64,000 bases of DNA. Source: Raphanus sativus (taxonomy: Eukaryota > Streptophyta > Magnoliopsida > Brassicales > Brassicaceae). The notes beneath the pieces were generated by a model that was not told the DNA's origin, searched no databases, and saw only the letters and a program-made list of their open reading frames with translations. The stretch spans positions 20,750,800 through 20,814,799 of the forward strand of contig NC_079518.1 of assembly GCF_000801105.2 (NCBI RefSeq). The letters are read 5' to 3'. Positions 1-10,463 of the stretch are shown here, piece by piece. The stretch's first letter is position 1. Every line of letters begins with the position of its first letter. A program made the translations under genes and the position numbers.

Positions 1-431
1 TTCCTCGGAAATTCAAGAGAACGATTAGAAGTTTCCTTGTATCTACTCAATCGACTACTCGTAAAGTTTTCATTGAATAAACAAGCGATTCCCCTTTTAA
101 TTTCCTTTTCTATCTGAAAAAGAGGTGGGGGCTCGCTGGCAAACGCGAGTAACCACCCACATGAATCTGTTACTCGTTTCGAACAAATGAACAAGAAATC
201 TGAAAATATTTCTAAGTCAAACGACTTACTGAGATATATAAGAGAGACATTCATTTCTAATTGAAACAACCAAAAGTAACAGATTATACAACCAAAGGCC
301 TTAGCCGAAAAAGAAAACAGTTTCTAAAGCAAACAAGGCCGAACGGCCGAAAACTTCTACAACAAACATTTAAAATCATCCCGAGACAAGGGGATCCTTC
401 TCGGAACGCTCTCCACTCGCACCAGAGTCCG
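1..431. other. non-coding spacer left of the antisense gene
   Basis: No convincing coding frame on either strand. The sequence lies downstream of the stop codon of the antisense gene at 432. It would be its 3' flank and, in the sense direction, the spacer after pol. The small frames here are shadows. Confidence 0.4.
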
Positions 432-967
432 TCAGCTCGAGTGACGGCGAATCGTGACATCAACCACCTTAGTCGGCGTACTTGAGATAGTAATCTCAAG
501 AGATGGCTCGCTCGTCCCTTCAACGACTGCTGCGGGGTCCTTCGGGACGGTTTCTCGATCAGAGAGAGGAGCATCAGGGCGAGCTGGCGATTGGACGGTA
601 TCGAGCAAATCCTTCGACGGCTCGTCGGATCGATCTCCCGGCTCACAGACCGGAGTTTGGAGGGCTCTAGCAGCCTCGGAATCGATCAAGTCCATATTCG
701 ATCCGAACTTGTCGACTTTGTCCAGAATCTCCTGGATAGCGAACCTCGATTCCAACACGAGGGGAGAGAGAGCAAGATCCTCTTCCGGGAGGACCCCGAT
801 ATCTAGGCGTTTCACCTTGCCATCATAGTGCTTCTCCTGCACGGCGTAGGTGTTAATGGATTCTTGAGGGATGTCCTTCCCCGTCGACTTTATTCCCTCG
901 AGACAGCGCTGCATTCCGCGCGCTTGACCGAGCATGCACCTCGCATCCTCGAAGTTGTCACGACGAG
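432..967 (-). pseudogene. 3' end of the same antisense accessory gene, beyond the insertion
   Basis: The frame running left from 967 continues the coiled-coil exon that stops at 6265. The coding phase is restored if the inserted element and one copy of its 5-bp target duplication (ACGAG) are removed. It has a conserved-looking segment, EDLALSPLVLESRF followed by KFGSNMDLIDSEAARALQTP, then a hydrophilic tail ending at a stop at 432. This LSPLVLES / FGSN.DLIDPE pattern is, as far as I recall, typical of the C-terminal half of this plant family. It is not a separate gene, because its first methionine lies well inside the exon. Confidence 0.55.
963..967. repeat. target-site duplication ACGAG, left
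   Basis: Five bases directly before the LTR tip at 968. The same five bases follow the right LTR at 6265-6269. Removing the element and one copy restores the antisense gene's frame. Confidence 0.85.
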
Positions 968-1957
968 TGATACACCCTAAATCTGATCACTCGACCGGTA
1001 TGAAAGATATGAACTCCGAAGAGAACTGATGGATTGAATGACGACACAAATGGTTGCGGAATGACCCAATGATACTGTCTGGGTGCTTGAATGTCGCCTG
1101 ATATGACTCACAGGTCCGACAAGGAAGCAAACTCGATCAGTTGCCGGATATGACGCACTGGTCCAACTAGAAAGAGGCGTTTGTTTGGAGCTAACTACAC
1201 CAAAGAAACTAAAAGTTTTCTTGACAAAGAACAAAGAGTAAAAACTCAAATAAAAGAAGAAATTTCGTTGATGTTATTGCCATGATCAAAAATTACATTT
1301 TATAGTACTTTGAGTCAAAGAGAAATAAAAGAAAGTGCAGAAAACAATGCATAGAAAACACAAATTTGACTAGATCTAGTCAAAGTGTGGAAAACAAGGA
1401 AGACTGGTCAATGCGCGGTCTCAGATGTTGACTAGTCAAGATTCAGAAAGATGTCCAGGTTCATGCTGGTCGTACACACCATGCTGGGAAGGATACGGAT
1501 ACACGCGGGACGATCCACACATGTCTGAATTCGCGAGAACTGAACATCAATTGAGTTGTATATGGCATAACTCCCTCATCTGAACTCCGTTTGATCTGAT
1601 TCTTCTTCGTGGAGTTCCATAATTGAATTGAGCACATTCTCCATGTGGTTTCAAGTGAAGAAACATCATGGTTTAGAAGATATGCTTCGAACAATGAACA
1701 TATATCTGTGTTGCTTCTCGGGTGGTTTGATGGTCGATCCAGCTCAGAAGGTCGAACCAACTTACTCAGCTCGATGAGTGTTATTCCAGCTCAGCTCGTC
1801 CATGATAGTGTCAGTCCAGCTCACTTGAGTATTCAGCTTATCCAAGATTGCATAATCTGATGAGAAAACCTCGGCTAGGTCTAGCTGGTCGACAAGGTCA
1901 CCACCTTGGGTCGTGTCCATGAACCAAACAGGACGGTGCTCGATTTTGGGTGCATCA
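968..1957 (-). repeat. left (3') LTR of the non-autonomous element
   Basis: 990 bases, collinear with 5275-6264 at a constant offset of 4307. It starts TGATACACCC and ends GGGTGCATCA. The differences are scattered single substitutions. Unlike a normal 3' LTR, its inner end is followed by host flank rather than by the purine tract. Confidence 0.85.
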
Positions 1958-2148
1958 ACGAGTCTCCCAGTCCCGAATCCTCTGGAAACGAGCAGCCGCC
2001 TTTCCATGCATCGCGGCCATCACTCGGATCCGCTCGTGAGTAACCTCATAGCGACGCGATTCTCGGAGACGGTCCATCTTTTTGGAATGTTCCAAGGCAG
2101 CGGCGGCCTTCTCCTTCTCGAGGGTCTCCTTCTCGTTCGCCAACTTGG
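1958..2148 (-). repeat. copied host-gene flank inside the element
   Basis: 191 bases matching 6265-6455 (coiled-coil exon of the antisense gene, including the target duplication) with about two substitutions. In the original site this sequence lies outside the element, to the right of the 5' LTR. Here it follows the 3' LTR inside the element. The copy ends at a TTTT shared by the host flank (6456-6459) and the LTR tip (2149-2152). Confidence 0.8.
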
Positions 2149-2176
2149 TTTTGGGTGCATCATACTCTCCCTCTTC
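2149..2176 (-). other. residual LTR tip followed by the polypurine tract
   Basis: 2149-2162 is a 14-base remnant of the LTR end (TTTTGGGTGCATCA). It is followed by 2163-2176, which on the minus strand is the purine tract GAAGAGGGAGAGTA. This is the true junction between internal region and original 3' LTR. It shows that the 990-base LTR plus host flank replaced the rest of that LTR. Confidence 0.75.
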
Positions 2177-2715
2177 AAAAGGATTTGTCCTCAAATCCAT
2201 TTTACCTGAATCAAAAAAGAATGAATCAGACAAAAAGAATTTAAAAAACAAGTAAAATTCAATGAAAAATAAACTTGGAGAGAAACTTCCTTGGAGTTTT
2301 GAACTTGCTCTCCTCAAGTATTTCCAGTTCCATGTTCCAATAACACAAGTGTTTGGTCGTCGTCCTCTGCTTGCTTCCATCTTTGGTTCAGTGCTGATTG
2401 CTCCAACAGTTTCAGTTCCTGTGACAAAGAAACAAGACTACTCGGCTGTACCGGTTCAAGATGGTTAACTTCATCACAAACCCGTTTATTTTCAAGCACA
2501 ATATCAGAATAAGAAGAAGAAAGTAAACACTTAGCTTCCAAGATGTTTCTGAGAAAGGTTTGGGTTATACCTGACTGTGTAGATTGATCTCCTGGTCGCC
2601 AAGATCTGGTTTGAAGTTGATTGGATCGGCTAGCTTCCCATTGAAGCAAGTGTAGAATAGGTTTGGCCGGTTTTAGAGAATGGATCATAACTTCATGATT
2701 CCGTGGCCATTTTTC
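2177..2715. other. non-coding 3' internal region of the element
   Basis: Between the purine tract and the stop codon of the internal ORF. A 124-codon frame on the minus strand (2688-2314) shows no recognisable domain. I do not call it a gene. Confidence 0.4.
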
Positions 2716-4650
2716 CTAATATTGAGCTTTCTGGAAAGAGGAGAGATTCATCTTGAATCCTATGATCGGCTTTGGCTCAGGCCGCTTCTTCACATGGCTT
2801 GAATCTGCTTCAAAAGCTGGGTACTCGCAGATAGATGGACTGGTAAACCGCCTGTTTGAAAATTTCATAACTCCTCCCCCCGTGAAGCTTTTCAAGTGAT
2901 TCCAAGCCTCAGTGAAACCTTGGGGAGTTGGCTTTCCAGGAAAATTGGAGTCAAGACGAAAGACCTTCTGGACGCCGAGATATTTGCTTTGGACTGAACC
3001 TGTGTCGCTGGCATCTCCAAGGTAGCCAGTTTGAGTGGATGTATCAATGCATCTCCAAATTTCAGGCTGACGAGAATGGTCAATGCTTTCTCTTCTCTGA
3101 GGCTGAACCTGTTTATCCTGGACACTCAAAACAAACATTAAAATACCAGGATCATATGTGCAAGACATGTACCTGTGTAAATCAGAAATCAAGCTATATT
3201 TTCCAAGAACAAGTTGCACACATTTCAGCCTGTCAAGATGCACATCAAAGTAAACATTACAGACCAGAATGGTGTCAAGGCTCGTGATTTCATAGTTCCT
3301 AAAGAATAATTTCACAACATGCACAAGTTTCTCAGATTTAGAACACAAAAGATCAAGCTCAAACTGAGACTTACTTTTCCAAGGCTCAATATGTTTTTCA
3401 AAGAAGGTGTTGCAAATCAGAATGCTTTCAAGGCATGAAACACCATAGAACATATTCAAGACGAGCCTAGGTTGATCATATTCAGAACACAAAAACATTA
3501 GATCAAGATCAGATTCGAAATAAGAAGGGGCAGGTTTCAAATCAGAATCACAACAAGAATCGGTTTCAGTTCTAAGTGATTTCTGTTCTAGCAAAGTCTT
3601 AACCATAAATTCGTCCAAGGCACAAGGGAATGCAAACAAATCACCAGTGATCAGTCCATGATTAGAGAAACTCAGATCAAACCAATTATTCTTGAAACAA
3701 ACAAAGGAATCACAAAGTTTTCGGAAACAAAAATCTGGTTGTTGCAAAACAAGCTCAAATGATTTTTCAAGATGATCAAAACATTTGTGATGTTTCAGAA
3801 ACTGATCAAAACTCAAAACAAGACCAGAAGAGATGTCATTGTCATTTAGAAAACATTTTTGATCAAAGAGTTTATCAGGTTCAAGTTTCTCAAAAGAATG
3901 AATCATGTTATCAAAAATAGAATTTGAAACACAAAATTCTTTCACATTGTCTAGACCAAAACTTTTGACATTATGAGAACTGATTCCAACAAACAATTCA
4001 GGCAGAGAATAAATCAAATCAAGTTTCTCACAGTGCTCTTGAATGTCAGTGGATAAAATGGGAGGAGTTGTGCCGGGATCAAAGCAAAGATGACTGTCCA
4101 TGTTGATGCTTGGTGCTTCCTCATCAAAGACTGGACCAAGATCGTCTTCCTCATCAAATATGGAACCTAGATCATCATCCAAAGGTGTCCTTGTGCCAGG
4201 AAGTCGTCCATGATGTGGTTGGTTGAATGGCTCTTCCTCAAAATCATGTGAACTAAGAATAAGACTGCTCGGAAGCTCCGGCTCAAAACATGTTAGTTTA
4301 CTATCAAGCATTAACTCAGATTCAGGAGTAGGAAAATCACAAGTATCCTCACAATTCATCAGACTTTCAGTTGGCTCATCATCATATTCATCAAAAATTG
4401 GTAATGAATCTGAAAAATCTTTTAGATCTTCAAAGCTGCATTCAGATTTACCTTTGGGCTTTTCACTGATGAATATGGATGGCTCAGCTATAGGTGCATG
4501 TGTGGATGAGCTCTTCTTTTGGCTCTTGCTGTCGCCATCAGGGAACTCTCTTTCTCCAAAATCGTCATTGGATCGGTTGGTCCGCCTAGGGCGTTCTCTC
4601 CTTGCTGCGGGTTTAGGACGAGTCTGTTGGACACCTTGAATTTCGTCCAT
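2716..4650 (-). CDS. 644-residue acidic retrotransposon protein of unknown function
   Basis: Uninterrupted frame from an ATG at 4650. The N-terminus is basic (RRERPRRTNRSNDD). It is followed by acidic repeats including DDLGSIFDEED and DDLGPVFDEEAPS, then a long Phe/Leu/Cys/Asp-rich central part with repeated phrases such as SHNV.SFGLDNVKEFC and KLFDQKCFLND, and a C-terminal segment SPSICEYPAFEAD. No zinc knuckle, protease active site or reverse transcriptase motif is present. I believe similar acidic 'FDEE' stretches occur in Ty3/gypsy-derived proteins of Brassicaceae, but could not check. It is the only ORF of the element and has no stop codon over 644 residues, so it may still be expressed. 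A structural or packaging role is a guess. Confidence 0.6.
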   Translation of the reverse strand: MDEIQGVQQTRPKPAARRERPRRTNRSNDDFGEREFPDGDSKSQKKSSSTHAPIAEPSIFISEKPKGKSECSFEDLKDFSDSLPIFDEYDDEPTESLMNCEDTCDFPTPESELMLDSKLTCFEPELPSSLILSSHDFEEEPFNQPHHGRLPGTRTPLDDDLGSIFDEEDDLGPVFDEEAPSINMDSHLCFDPGTTPPILSTDIQEHCEKLDLIYSLPELFVGISSHNVKSFGLDNVKEFCVSNSIFDNMIHSFEKLEPDKLFDQKCFLNDNDISSGLVLSFDQFLKHHKCFDHLEKSFELVLQQPDFCFRKLCDSFVCFKNNWFDLSFSNHGLITGDLFAFPCALDEFMVKTLLEQKSLRTETDSCCDSDLKPAPSYFESDLDLMFLCSEYDQPRLVLNMFYGVSCLESILICNTFFEKHIEPWKSKSQFELDLLCSKSEKLVHVVKLFFRNYEITSLDTILVCNVYFDVHLDRLKCVQLVLGKYSLISDLHRYMSCTYDPGILMFVLSVQDKQVQPQRRESIDHSRQPEIWRCIDTSTQTGYLGDASDTGSVQSKYLGVQKVFRLDSNFPGKPTPQGFTEAWNHLKSFTGGGVMKFSNRRFTSPSICEYPAFEADSSHVKKRPEPKPIIGFKMNLSSFQKAQY

Positions 4651-5259
4651 CTGATGGATCTGTTATAGACCTGCATGTATAAGGTTAGCAACAGAATCAT
4701 TGATCTTCCTCATCTGCAAGTTAGATAAACCAACAAAAGAATTTCCTGGTCGGCTCCTTTCATCCTTACTAGTCATGGTTCCTGAAAATTCTTAAACACA
4801 AAACGTTAGATAAAAATCTCACACACTCGAGTGTTTGATCCTCACCCACACACGTGTTTCTCTCGGTTTAAAGTGTGCACTCAAAGTCTTATACTCAAAG
4901 TTCTAAGAAGAACAACTCTAGGAATCCCCAACGGGTAGATCCAAACAAACGAAGGTGTTTAAAGATAGAAAGATAAGAGATTTAGAGGGAATCCGCCTTA
5001 ACCACCTCAAAGGCCGGATTTCTCTTCGGCCAGCAGGCTTTCTCTTCCACCACCACACCACAAAACAAATCAAACTTTGAAATTTCTTTTTTTTTTATAA
5101 CTTTTTTTTTTTTTTTTTTTACAGCATAAACTTAGATCTTTTTTTTTTTTAACTATGGTGGGTAATGAGGGGCCCGGGTTCAAGGAAGGTAGAAGAAGAA
5201 GTGTTTAGAAGAATATGGAGAGATGAGAAGATGGAATGATAAAGAGTTACCGGAAGAGT
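4651..5259 (-). other. 5' leader of the non-autonomous element
   Basis: Untranslated stretch between primer site and ORF. It contains long T homopolymers on the plus strand (5088-5151), that is A tracts on the sense strand, and no coding frame of note. Confidence 0.5.
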
Positions 5260-5272
5260 GGCTCTGATACCA
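5260..5272 (-). other. primer-binding site, initiator-methionine tRNA
   Basis: On the minus strand TGGTATCAGAGCC, the standard plant primer site complementary to the 3' end of initiator tRNA-Met, two bases from the LTR end at 5275. It fixes the element's orientation. Confidence 0.9.
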
Positions 5273-5274
5273 CT

Positions 5275-6264
5275 TGATACACCCTAAATCTGATCACTCG
5301 ACCGGTATGAAAGATATGAACTCCGAAGAGAACTGATGGATTGAATGACGACACAAAGGGTTGCGGAATGACCCAATGATACTGTCTGGGTGCTTGAATG
5401 TCGCCTGATATGACTCACAGGTCCGACAAGGAAGCAAACTCGATCAGTTGCCGGATATGACGCACCGGTCCAACTAGAAAGAGGCGTTTGTTTGGAGCTA
5501 ACCACACCAAAGAAACTAAAAGTGTTCTTGACAAAGAACAAAGAGTAAAAACTCAAATAAAAGAAGAAATTTCGTTGATGTTATTGCAATGATCAAAGAT
5601 TACATTTTATAGTACTTTGAGTCAAAGAGAAATAAAAGAAAGTGCAGAAAACAATGCATAGAAAACACAAATTTGACTAGATCTAGTCAAAGTGTGGAAA
5701 ACAAGGAAGACTGGTCAATGCGCGGTCTCAGATGTTGACTAGTCAAGATTCAGAAAGATGTCCAGGTTCATGCTGGTCGTACACACCATGCTGGGAAGGA
5801 TACGGATACACGCGGGACGATCCACACATGTCTGAATTCGCGAGAACTGAACATCAACTGAGTTATATATGGCATAACTCCCTCATCTGAACTCCGTTTG
5901 ATCTGATTCTTCTTCGTGGAGTTCCATAATTGAATTGAGCACATTCTCCATGTGGTTTCAAGTGAAGAAACATCATGGTTTAGAAGATATGCTTCGAACA
6001 ATGAACATATATCTGTGTTGCTTCTCGGGTGGTTTGATGGTCGATCCAGCTCAGAAGGTCGAACCAACTTACTCAGCTCGATGAGTGTTATTCCAGCTCA
6101 GCTCGTCCATGATAGTGTCAGTCCAGCTCACTTGAGTATTCAGCTTATCCAAGATTGCATAATCTGATGAGAAAACCTCGGCTAGGTCTAGCTGGTCGAC
6201 AAGGTCACCACCTTGGGTCGTGTCCATGAACCAAACAGGACGGTGCTCGATTTTGGGTGCATCA
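5275..6264 (-). repeat. right (5') LTR of the non-autonomous element
   Basis: 990 bases, TGATACACCC to GGGTGCATCA, adjacent to the primer site on its left and to the target duplication on its right. The 81-codon frame at 6069-6314 crosses the LTR end and is not a gene. Confidence 0.9.
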
Positions 6265-6269
6265 ACGAG
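6265..6269. repeat. target-site duplication ACGAG, right
   Basis: Matches 963-967 and directly follows the LTR end GGGTGCATCA at 6264. Confidence 0.85.
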
Positions 6270-8806
6270 TCTCCCAGTCCCGAATCCTCTGGAAACGAGC
6301 AGCCGCCTTTCCATGCATCGCGGCCATCACTCGGATCCGCTCGTGAGTAACCTCATAGCGACGCGATTCTCGGAGATGGTCCATCTTTTTGGAATGCTCC
6401 AAGGCAGCGGCGGCCTTCTCCTTCTCGAGGGTCTCCTTCTCGTTCGCCAACTTGGTTTTCTTCTTCTCGAGTGTCTTGACCAACTCCCGGGCTCGCTTCA
6501 GCTCCTTGTTCATGGATGCCTCCTTCTAGAAGAGCTCGTCCTTGATGGCCTCCTCCCGAATAACCACCCCGTTTTTCTTGCGCAACATGTCCTCTAAGGC
6601 GCGAGTCGCTTCATTGCTGTTGCGTCTCTGCCTATCGATCATGCCATAGGTCCTCTTCAACTCCTTGTCGTACTTACCGACGACTACGTTCCAATCCCCT
6701 TGGCTCTGCAACACATCAAACGAGAAGATTAAGTGAGACAACCAAATTAGAAGAAGACGAGGAACGGACACAACGCGAGATCCATCCTTACCCTGACCGA
6801 AGAGCCGGCGGCGACACAGTAGTCGTCTTGGAAGACAAGGTCCTTTACGAGCGGGAGATGATCGGAACTCCCTCGAACCTGGCGGACAAAGCGAGCGCAC
6901 TCCTTGTTGCTACAAACAAGGGGAGTATCACGCTTGTAGATGAAGTCGACTTTATCTGGACAAAACCCCTGAAGGTTCTTCGGCATGACTCCCTTCTCCT
7001 GCGGAGCTCTCGGGGGCGATTTGCTCGATCCTCCTGCATCGTCGCGCGCTGCTGCCTTTTCAGGAGAAGTAGCAGCAGTCGGAAGTTCTGAGGTTCCTTG
7101 CTCCGCATCTGGCGCCGCCTCCTGCTCCGAGGATTCGCCGGTCCCCTTCTTCTTGCTCTTCTTCGACTTCTTCTTTTTGTTCGCCTTCGAAGAAGTCTCC
7201 TGGCCATCCTCTGCTTGGTCGCCACCAAGAGAAGGATCCGGAACAGCGTTGTCTTGGGAACCGCCACTCGGCTCCAAGGCTTGGAGTTCCCCTTCCTCCA
7301 CGGAGGAAGATCGAACCTCGACGGGATCCTTTCGCGCCCGTTTCTTCTCCGGCCTGGCATCCCCGCCTGCGGAAGTCTCCTCAGACTGCTTCTCCTCGGA
7401 AGCTGCGGTCTCCTCTCTCTTCTTCTTCTTATTGCTCTTCTTCCTCACGAGCTGAGCCTCGAAATCTGACTCAGTAACGTTTGGATCCCCCAGATCGGGT
7501 AAGTCTGCATTAGCAGTTTGATCCGGCTCCCCGAACCCGAGCTGCTTCCCGACGTCCAAGCTCAAATCCGGCAACTCCCTCATGGTTCTTGCTCGGTTTA
7601 TTTCCTTTTGTTTGTCCTTGTTGAACAAGTTAATCCTCTTTGACCTCTTAGTGATGATGGGAATCGTGTCCGAACGCCAAACCTCTGCAAGACGAAGTGG
7701 AAATGAGTTAGGATCCCCTAAAAAGGCCGAGTAAAAGAGAGGAAGGACAAAAAGACTTACGTTGTCTGATCCGACCAGTCGACTCACGGATCCTACTGAA
7801 GGAGAAGTTATCCCAATGATCTTGTTTCCGAGACGCAACCACCCGAGCACTCTCCAAAAACTCTTCCTCGTACTGCTCGGAATTCGAGTGAGGAACTGTA
7901 AAGACACAAAGGAACAAGGGTTAGATGCGCGGAACAATAAAGGATCAATCGACATTATATATCAATCTTGTCATTCCATAGAACACGATAGCCAGCTTTC
8001 AGCAGCTCCTCAAATGCCGCCCGATCGGACTTAACGTAAAAGTACGATTGCTGCCAGTTGTTTGTCTTGGAAGGGTATCCCGTCACCACGTTGTAGTTAG
8101 GGCGTATCTTCAGCGAGATCAAGCCCTATTTTATCTTCACCGATACCAGCTCTTCGAATGCTCGGACGTTGAGGGCTACACCGGCCTCCGCCCCGATGAC
8201 CACCAGCGCGGCCGCTAGTCGCCAAGCTCCATTCAGGAACTGACTAAGTGCGGCTCCTCGGCGCATCGTGTAGGCAGTGACGAGTCGCGGAATCGGGAAC
8301 CACAGCTTCGTGTCACCCTCTAAATACGCCTCGTACATGCACTGATATCCCTTCGGGGGAGACCAAGGCCTTTGGTCCTTCCTCGGAATTATGAACGTAA
8401 CTCCGGTTGCCTTACGCTTCCACAAAAGCTTCGATACCGACTCAAAGGTGGACCAAGTTGGCTCGACGTTCGGCCAATCCTGCCCTTCAACTACCGAGGG
8501 CCGAATTCGTTCCGGGCCGAGCCTGCGCTGATCCTCAAAGATGCCATCCGGGTAGAAGCAGCTGGGAACCATCGATTCAGTAGTCGGGTCATGGCCATCA
8601 TCGTCCCCGCGAGATGCGACCATCGATTCCGAGACGAGCACTCGCTCCTGCCGGCTCATGTTCTTCGTATCCATCATCGCCTCGCGTTGAGCCGCCTCCG
8701 CGCTATCGTCAGATCCACAGACTGTCTCTAAATCACTGTCGGAACCGACTGCGCTCACGGACATCTTCCCTTTTTGTTCCCGAGAGAGTCTCTTGCTCGT
8801 CGACAT
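6265..8806 (-). pseudogene. antisense accessory gene of the Tat-type element (putative gypsy type transposon family), 5' part
   Basis: Start ATG at 8804-8806. The first exon encodes a domain typical of the plant 'putative gypsy type transposon' family (Pfam Transposase_28), including the motifs LVTAYTMRRGAALSQF and NNWQQSYFYV. Clear splice sites define later exons: 7761-7895 (acceptor CTTTACAG, donor GTAAGT), 6792-7684 (acceptor TTGCAG, donor GTAAGG) and one starting at 6705 (acceptor GTTGCAG). The third exon has a long Lys/Glu-rich low-complexity stretch resembling nuclear-localisation sequence. The fourth is a coiled coil (KLANEKETLEKEKAAAALEH). Lesions: an in-frame TAG near 8126 inside the conserved domain, an in-frame TAG near 6526, and no recognisable GT donor after exon 1. 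The gene is cut at 6265 by the 968-6264 insertion and resumes at 967. Molecular function is unknown. Confidence 0.6.
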
Positions 8807-8915
8807 ACCGAATAAACGATAAACAGAGAAAGCAGAGGAAAGAGAGAGAAAGAGTCTAGAGAGAGAGAGAGTACCTGAAGACTGAGGAAGAATGAGAAAT
8901 CTCAAGTGAGATCTC

Positions 8916-8927
8916 TTATTTATAGGA
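8916..8927 (-). promoter_or_regulatory. TATA box of the antisense accessory gene
   Basis: On the minus strand the sequence reads CCTATAAATAAGAG, about 115 bases upstream of the ATG at 8806. The intervening leader is rich in GA/CT repeats (8830-8870). This suggests the antisense gene has its own promoter rather than relying on the LTR. Confidence 0.5.
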
Positions 8928-9337
8928 TTTGGACGCGCACTCCACGAGGCGTCATAATTAGCCCTAAACGGGCCTAAATGGGCCCCTAGACGGGCTCGCG
9001 CGTCGATCTCAAGCGCGACTTTTCGGCTTCCCGATCCAAAAACCTAGCAACGGTTCGGCTTCTCGATCGAAAACCGGTGACGGTTCACGTCACATCACAA
9101 ACCGAATGCGATCGAGTCGTCGGTTCAAAAGGGATCACTTTTCGGTTCCGATTTCAACAATTTACGCCGAACAGCGATGGTTCGACTACTCGCGACGACG
9201 GATCAATCAATCGCCTCACCAAACGATTCCCGAGGGATCGCAAAAGTCAGCAATAAGCCTCCCGTTCTTCGAGGCATTAAAAAACTAGCTCGTTGCGATC
9301 TTTTACTCGACTCGACAACGAACTAGGGGGGACTTAC
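8928..9337. other. GC-rich spacer ending in a polypurine tract
   Basis: No gene seen. It holds the upstream region of the antisense gene. It ends with a purine-rich run (AACTAGGGGGGACTTA, 9321-9336) immediately before the LTR at 9338, as expected for a plus-strand polypurine tract. Confidence 0.5.
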
Positions 9338-9801
9338 TGTTGGGAATGGATTGTCACCATCCACAAGGTCCAGCGAACAGGCGGCCCATTTCAATTGATT
9401 GAGGCATGATCGGCTTGAAGCCGGCTCCCGACGAGCCGCGACTCGGCTCGTAACTACTTTAGCTAGAAGACGAGGAACCGAGGAGAGCGACCAAACGGAT
9501 CGGGCCGAACAGTTGTTTGAATCAGGCCTGCAGGCCGAAAGGCGCACGAGAAAGGAGACGAATTAGGTTAAAAGCAACCGACTTAGGAGACTATATAAGG
9601 AGTTGAAGACAAGAAGAAAAAGGGCATCACCACTTTGACACACAGACTTGCGGCTAGATTAGGGTTTCCATTACTCTCTTTGTATCTCACCGCTCTCTTG
9701 TACTTCCGGCTAGAAGCTCTCCGAACATTGACTAGCCGGCTTTCTTACTCTTGTACTCTCGTTATTCCGACTCTAATAAAATGTCTCCGTTCGGTCCATT
9801 C
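9338..9801 (+). repeat. 3' LTR of the Tat-type element
   Basis: Begins TGTTGGGAATGGA after the purine tract. It contains a TATA box (CTATATAAGG, 9591-9600) and a poly(A) signal (AATAAA, 9775-9780) in the order expected for U3-R-U5. The right edge is uncertain: TCCATTC at 9795-9801 mirrors the start of the LTR, but the expected last bases CCAACA are missing, so the LTR may be clipped here or may extend some tens of bases further. No target duplication can be tested because the 5' LTR is outside the window. Confidence 0.6.
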
Positions 9802-10463
9802 TTGAATTCTTTTACTTTCTGTTGACCAAACTCACTTCAAACAAGCCTGTTTAAGTTAAACGATCTGTGTTTTATTCTGAGCATATAAGCCAAACAAAAC
9901 TCCTTGTACAGACTCAATCTTAGAGAACATCGAGTCAGAGTATTCTCTTCTTCACACATTAAGCTGTTCCAAGATCTGTAACTGCATGTATAATAAGTAG
10001 ATGAAAAGACCAGTCTTTTTTTATTGACCTAATCACACAAAAGATTTGGGTTTTCCTCTGTTCGGTGCATCACTGTGTTTTTTTTTACTCAGAGCATATG
10101 AGAAGATGCTAAGCAATAGATGAAGCATGTGAGAAATCTGAGATCTAGCAACTTCTGAAGCTAGTGGTTTTTCTTGGGCTAGATTCGTAGCGTGATCATT
10201 GTGAACGAAAGAAGAAAGCTTTGTTTTTTTTTCTTTTGTTTAAAATATAATTTTATTGTATTAATCAACTGGAACCTACACATTCTTCATAGGTTTTTGT
10301 ACAGTTTATTCAGAATAAGTTGGCCACAAAAAAAAATGATTTGAGAAAAAGAGAAATTAGCAGAGCAGGGAAGGGATCTTCAAAACTAGACCCAATTTGA
10401 AAAGATTGACAATTATCTGAAGCTTCAACGTCAACTAAAATTAAACAATCTTTTCAATCATCA
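9802..10463. other. intergenic DNA and 3' UTR of the DUF1639 gene
   Basis: AT-rich, with no coding frame. The part next to 10463 lies downstream of the DUF1639 stop codon on the minus strand and probably includes its 3' UTR. Confidence 0.4.

Larger units (their letters stand above)
968..6264 (-). mobile_element. non-autonomous LTR retrotransposon (initiator-Met tRNA primer) inserted in the antisense gene
   Basis: Complete structure on the minus strand: 5' LTR 5275-6264, primer-binding site TGGTATCAGAGCC at 5260-5272, one internal ORF (4650-2716), a purine tract next to 2162, and a 3' LTR beginning at 968. LTR ends are TGATACACCC...GGGTGCATCA, a near-perfect terminal inverted repeat. The 5-bp target duplication ACGAG lies at 963-967 and 6265-6269. 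No protease, reverse transcriptase or integrase is encoded, so movement would need enzymes in trans. The LTR copies differ at about ten positions by eye. Oddity: 191 bases of flanking host gene (1958-2148) lie inside the left LTR region; see separate entry. Confidence 0.85.
1..9801 (+). mobile_element. 3' part of a Tat-type Ty3/gypsy element carrying an antisense extra gene
   Basis: What is seen: an LTR beginning TGTTGGGAATGG at 9338 is preceded by a purine-rich tract, so the element runs left to right and this is its 3' LTR. Directly upstream lies a gene on the opposite strand (8806 to 432). Known: Tat-lineage elements such as Grande and Retand carry additional ORFs, often antisense, between pol and the 3' LTR, and some encode the 'putative gypsy type transposon' family. 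Inference: the pol genes and 5' LTR lie to the left of the window. A separate non-autonomous LTR element (968-6264) was inserted later into the antisense gene. Alternative: an unrelated gene captured next to a solo LTR. Confidence 0.55.

Noticed and set aside
454..828. Plus-strand 124-codon frame
   Set aside because: Antisense shadow of the accessory gene's C-terminal part; no domain and no splice or promoter support.
1762..2007. 81-codon frame repeated at 6069-6314
   Set aside because: It crosses the LTR end into host sequence; conserved only because the segment is duplicated.
7098..7469. Leu-rich plus-strand frames at 6985-7469
   Set aside because: Shadows of the Lys/Glu/Ala-rich exon on the minus strand.
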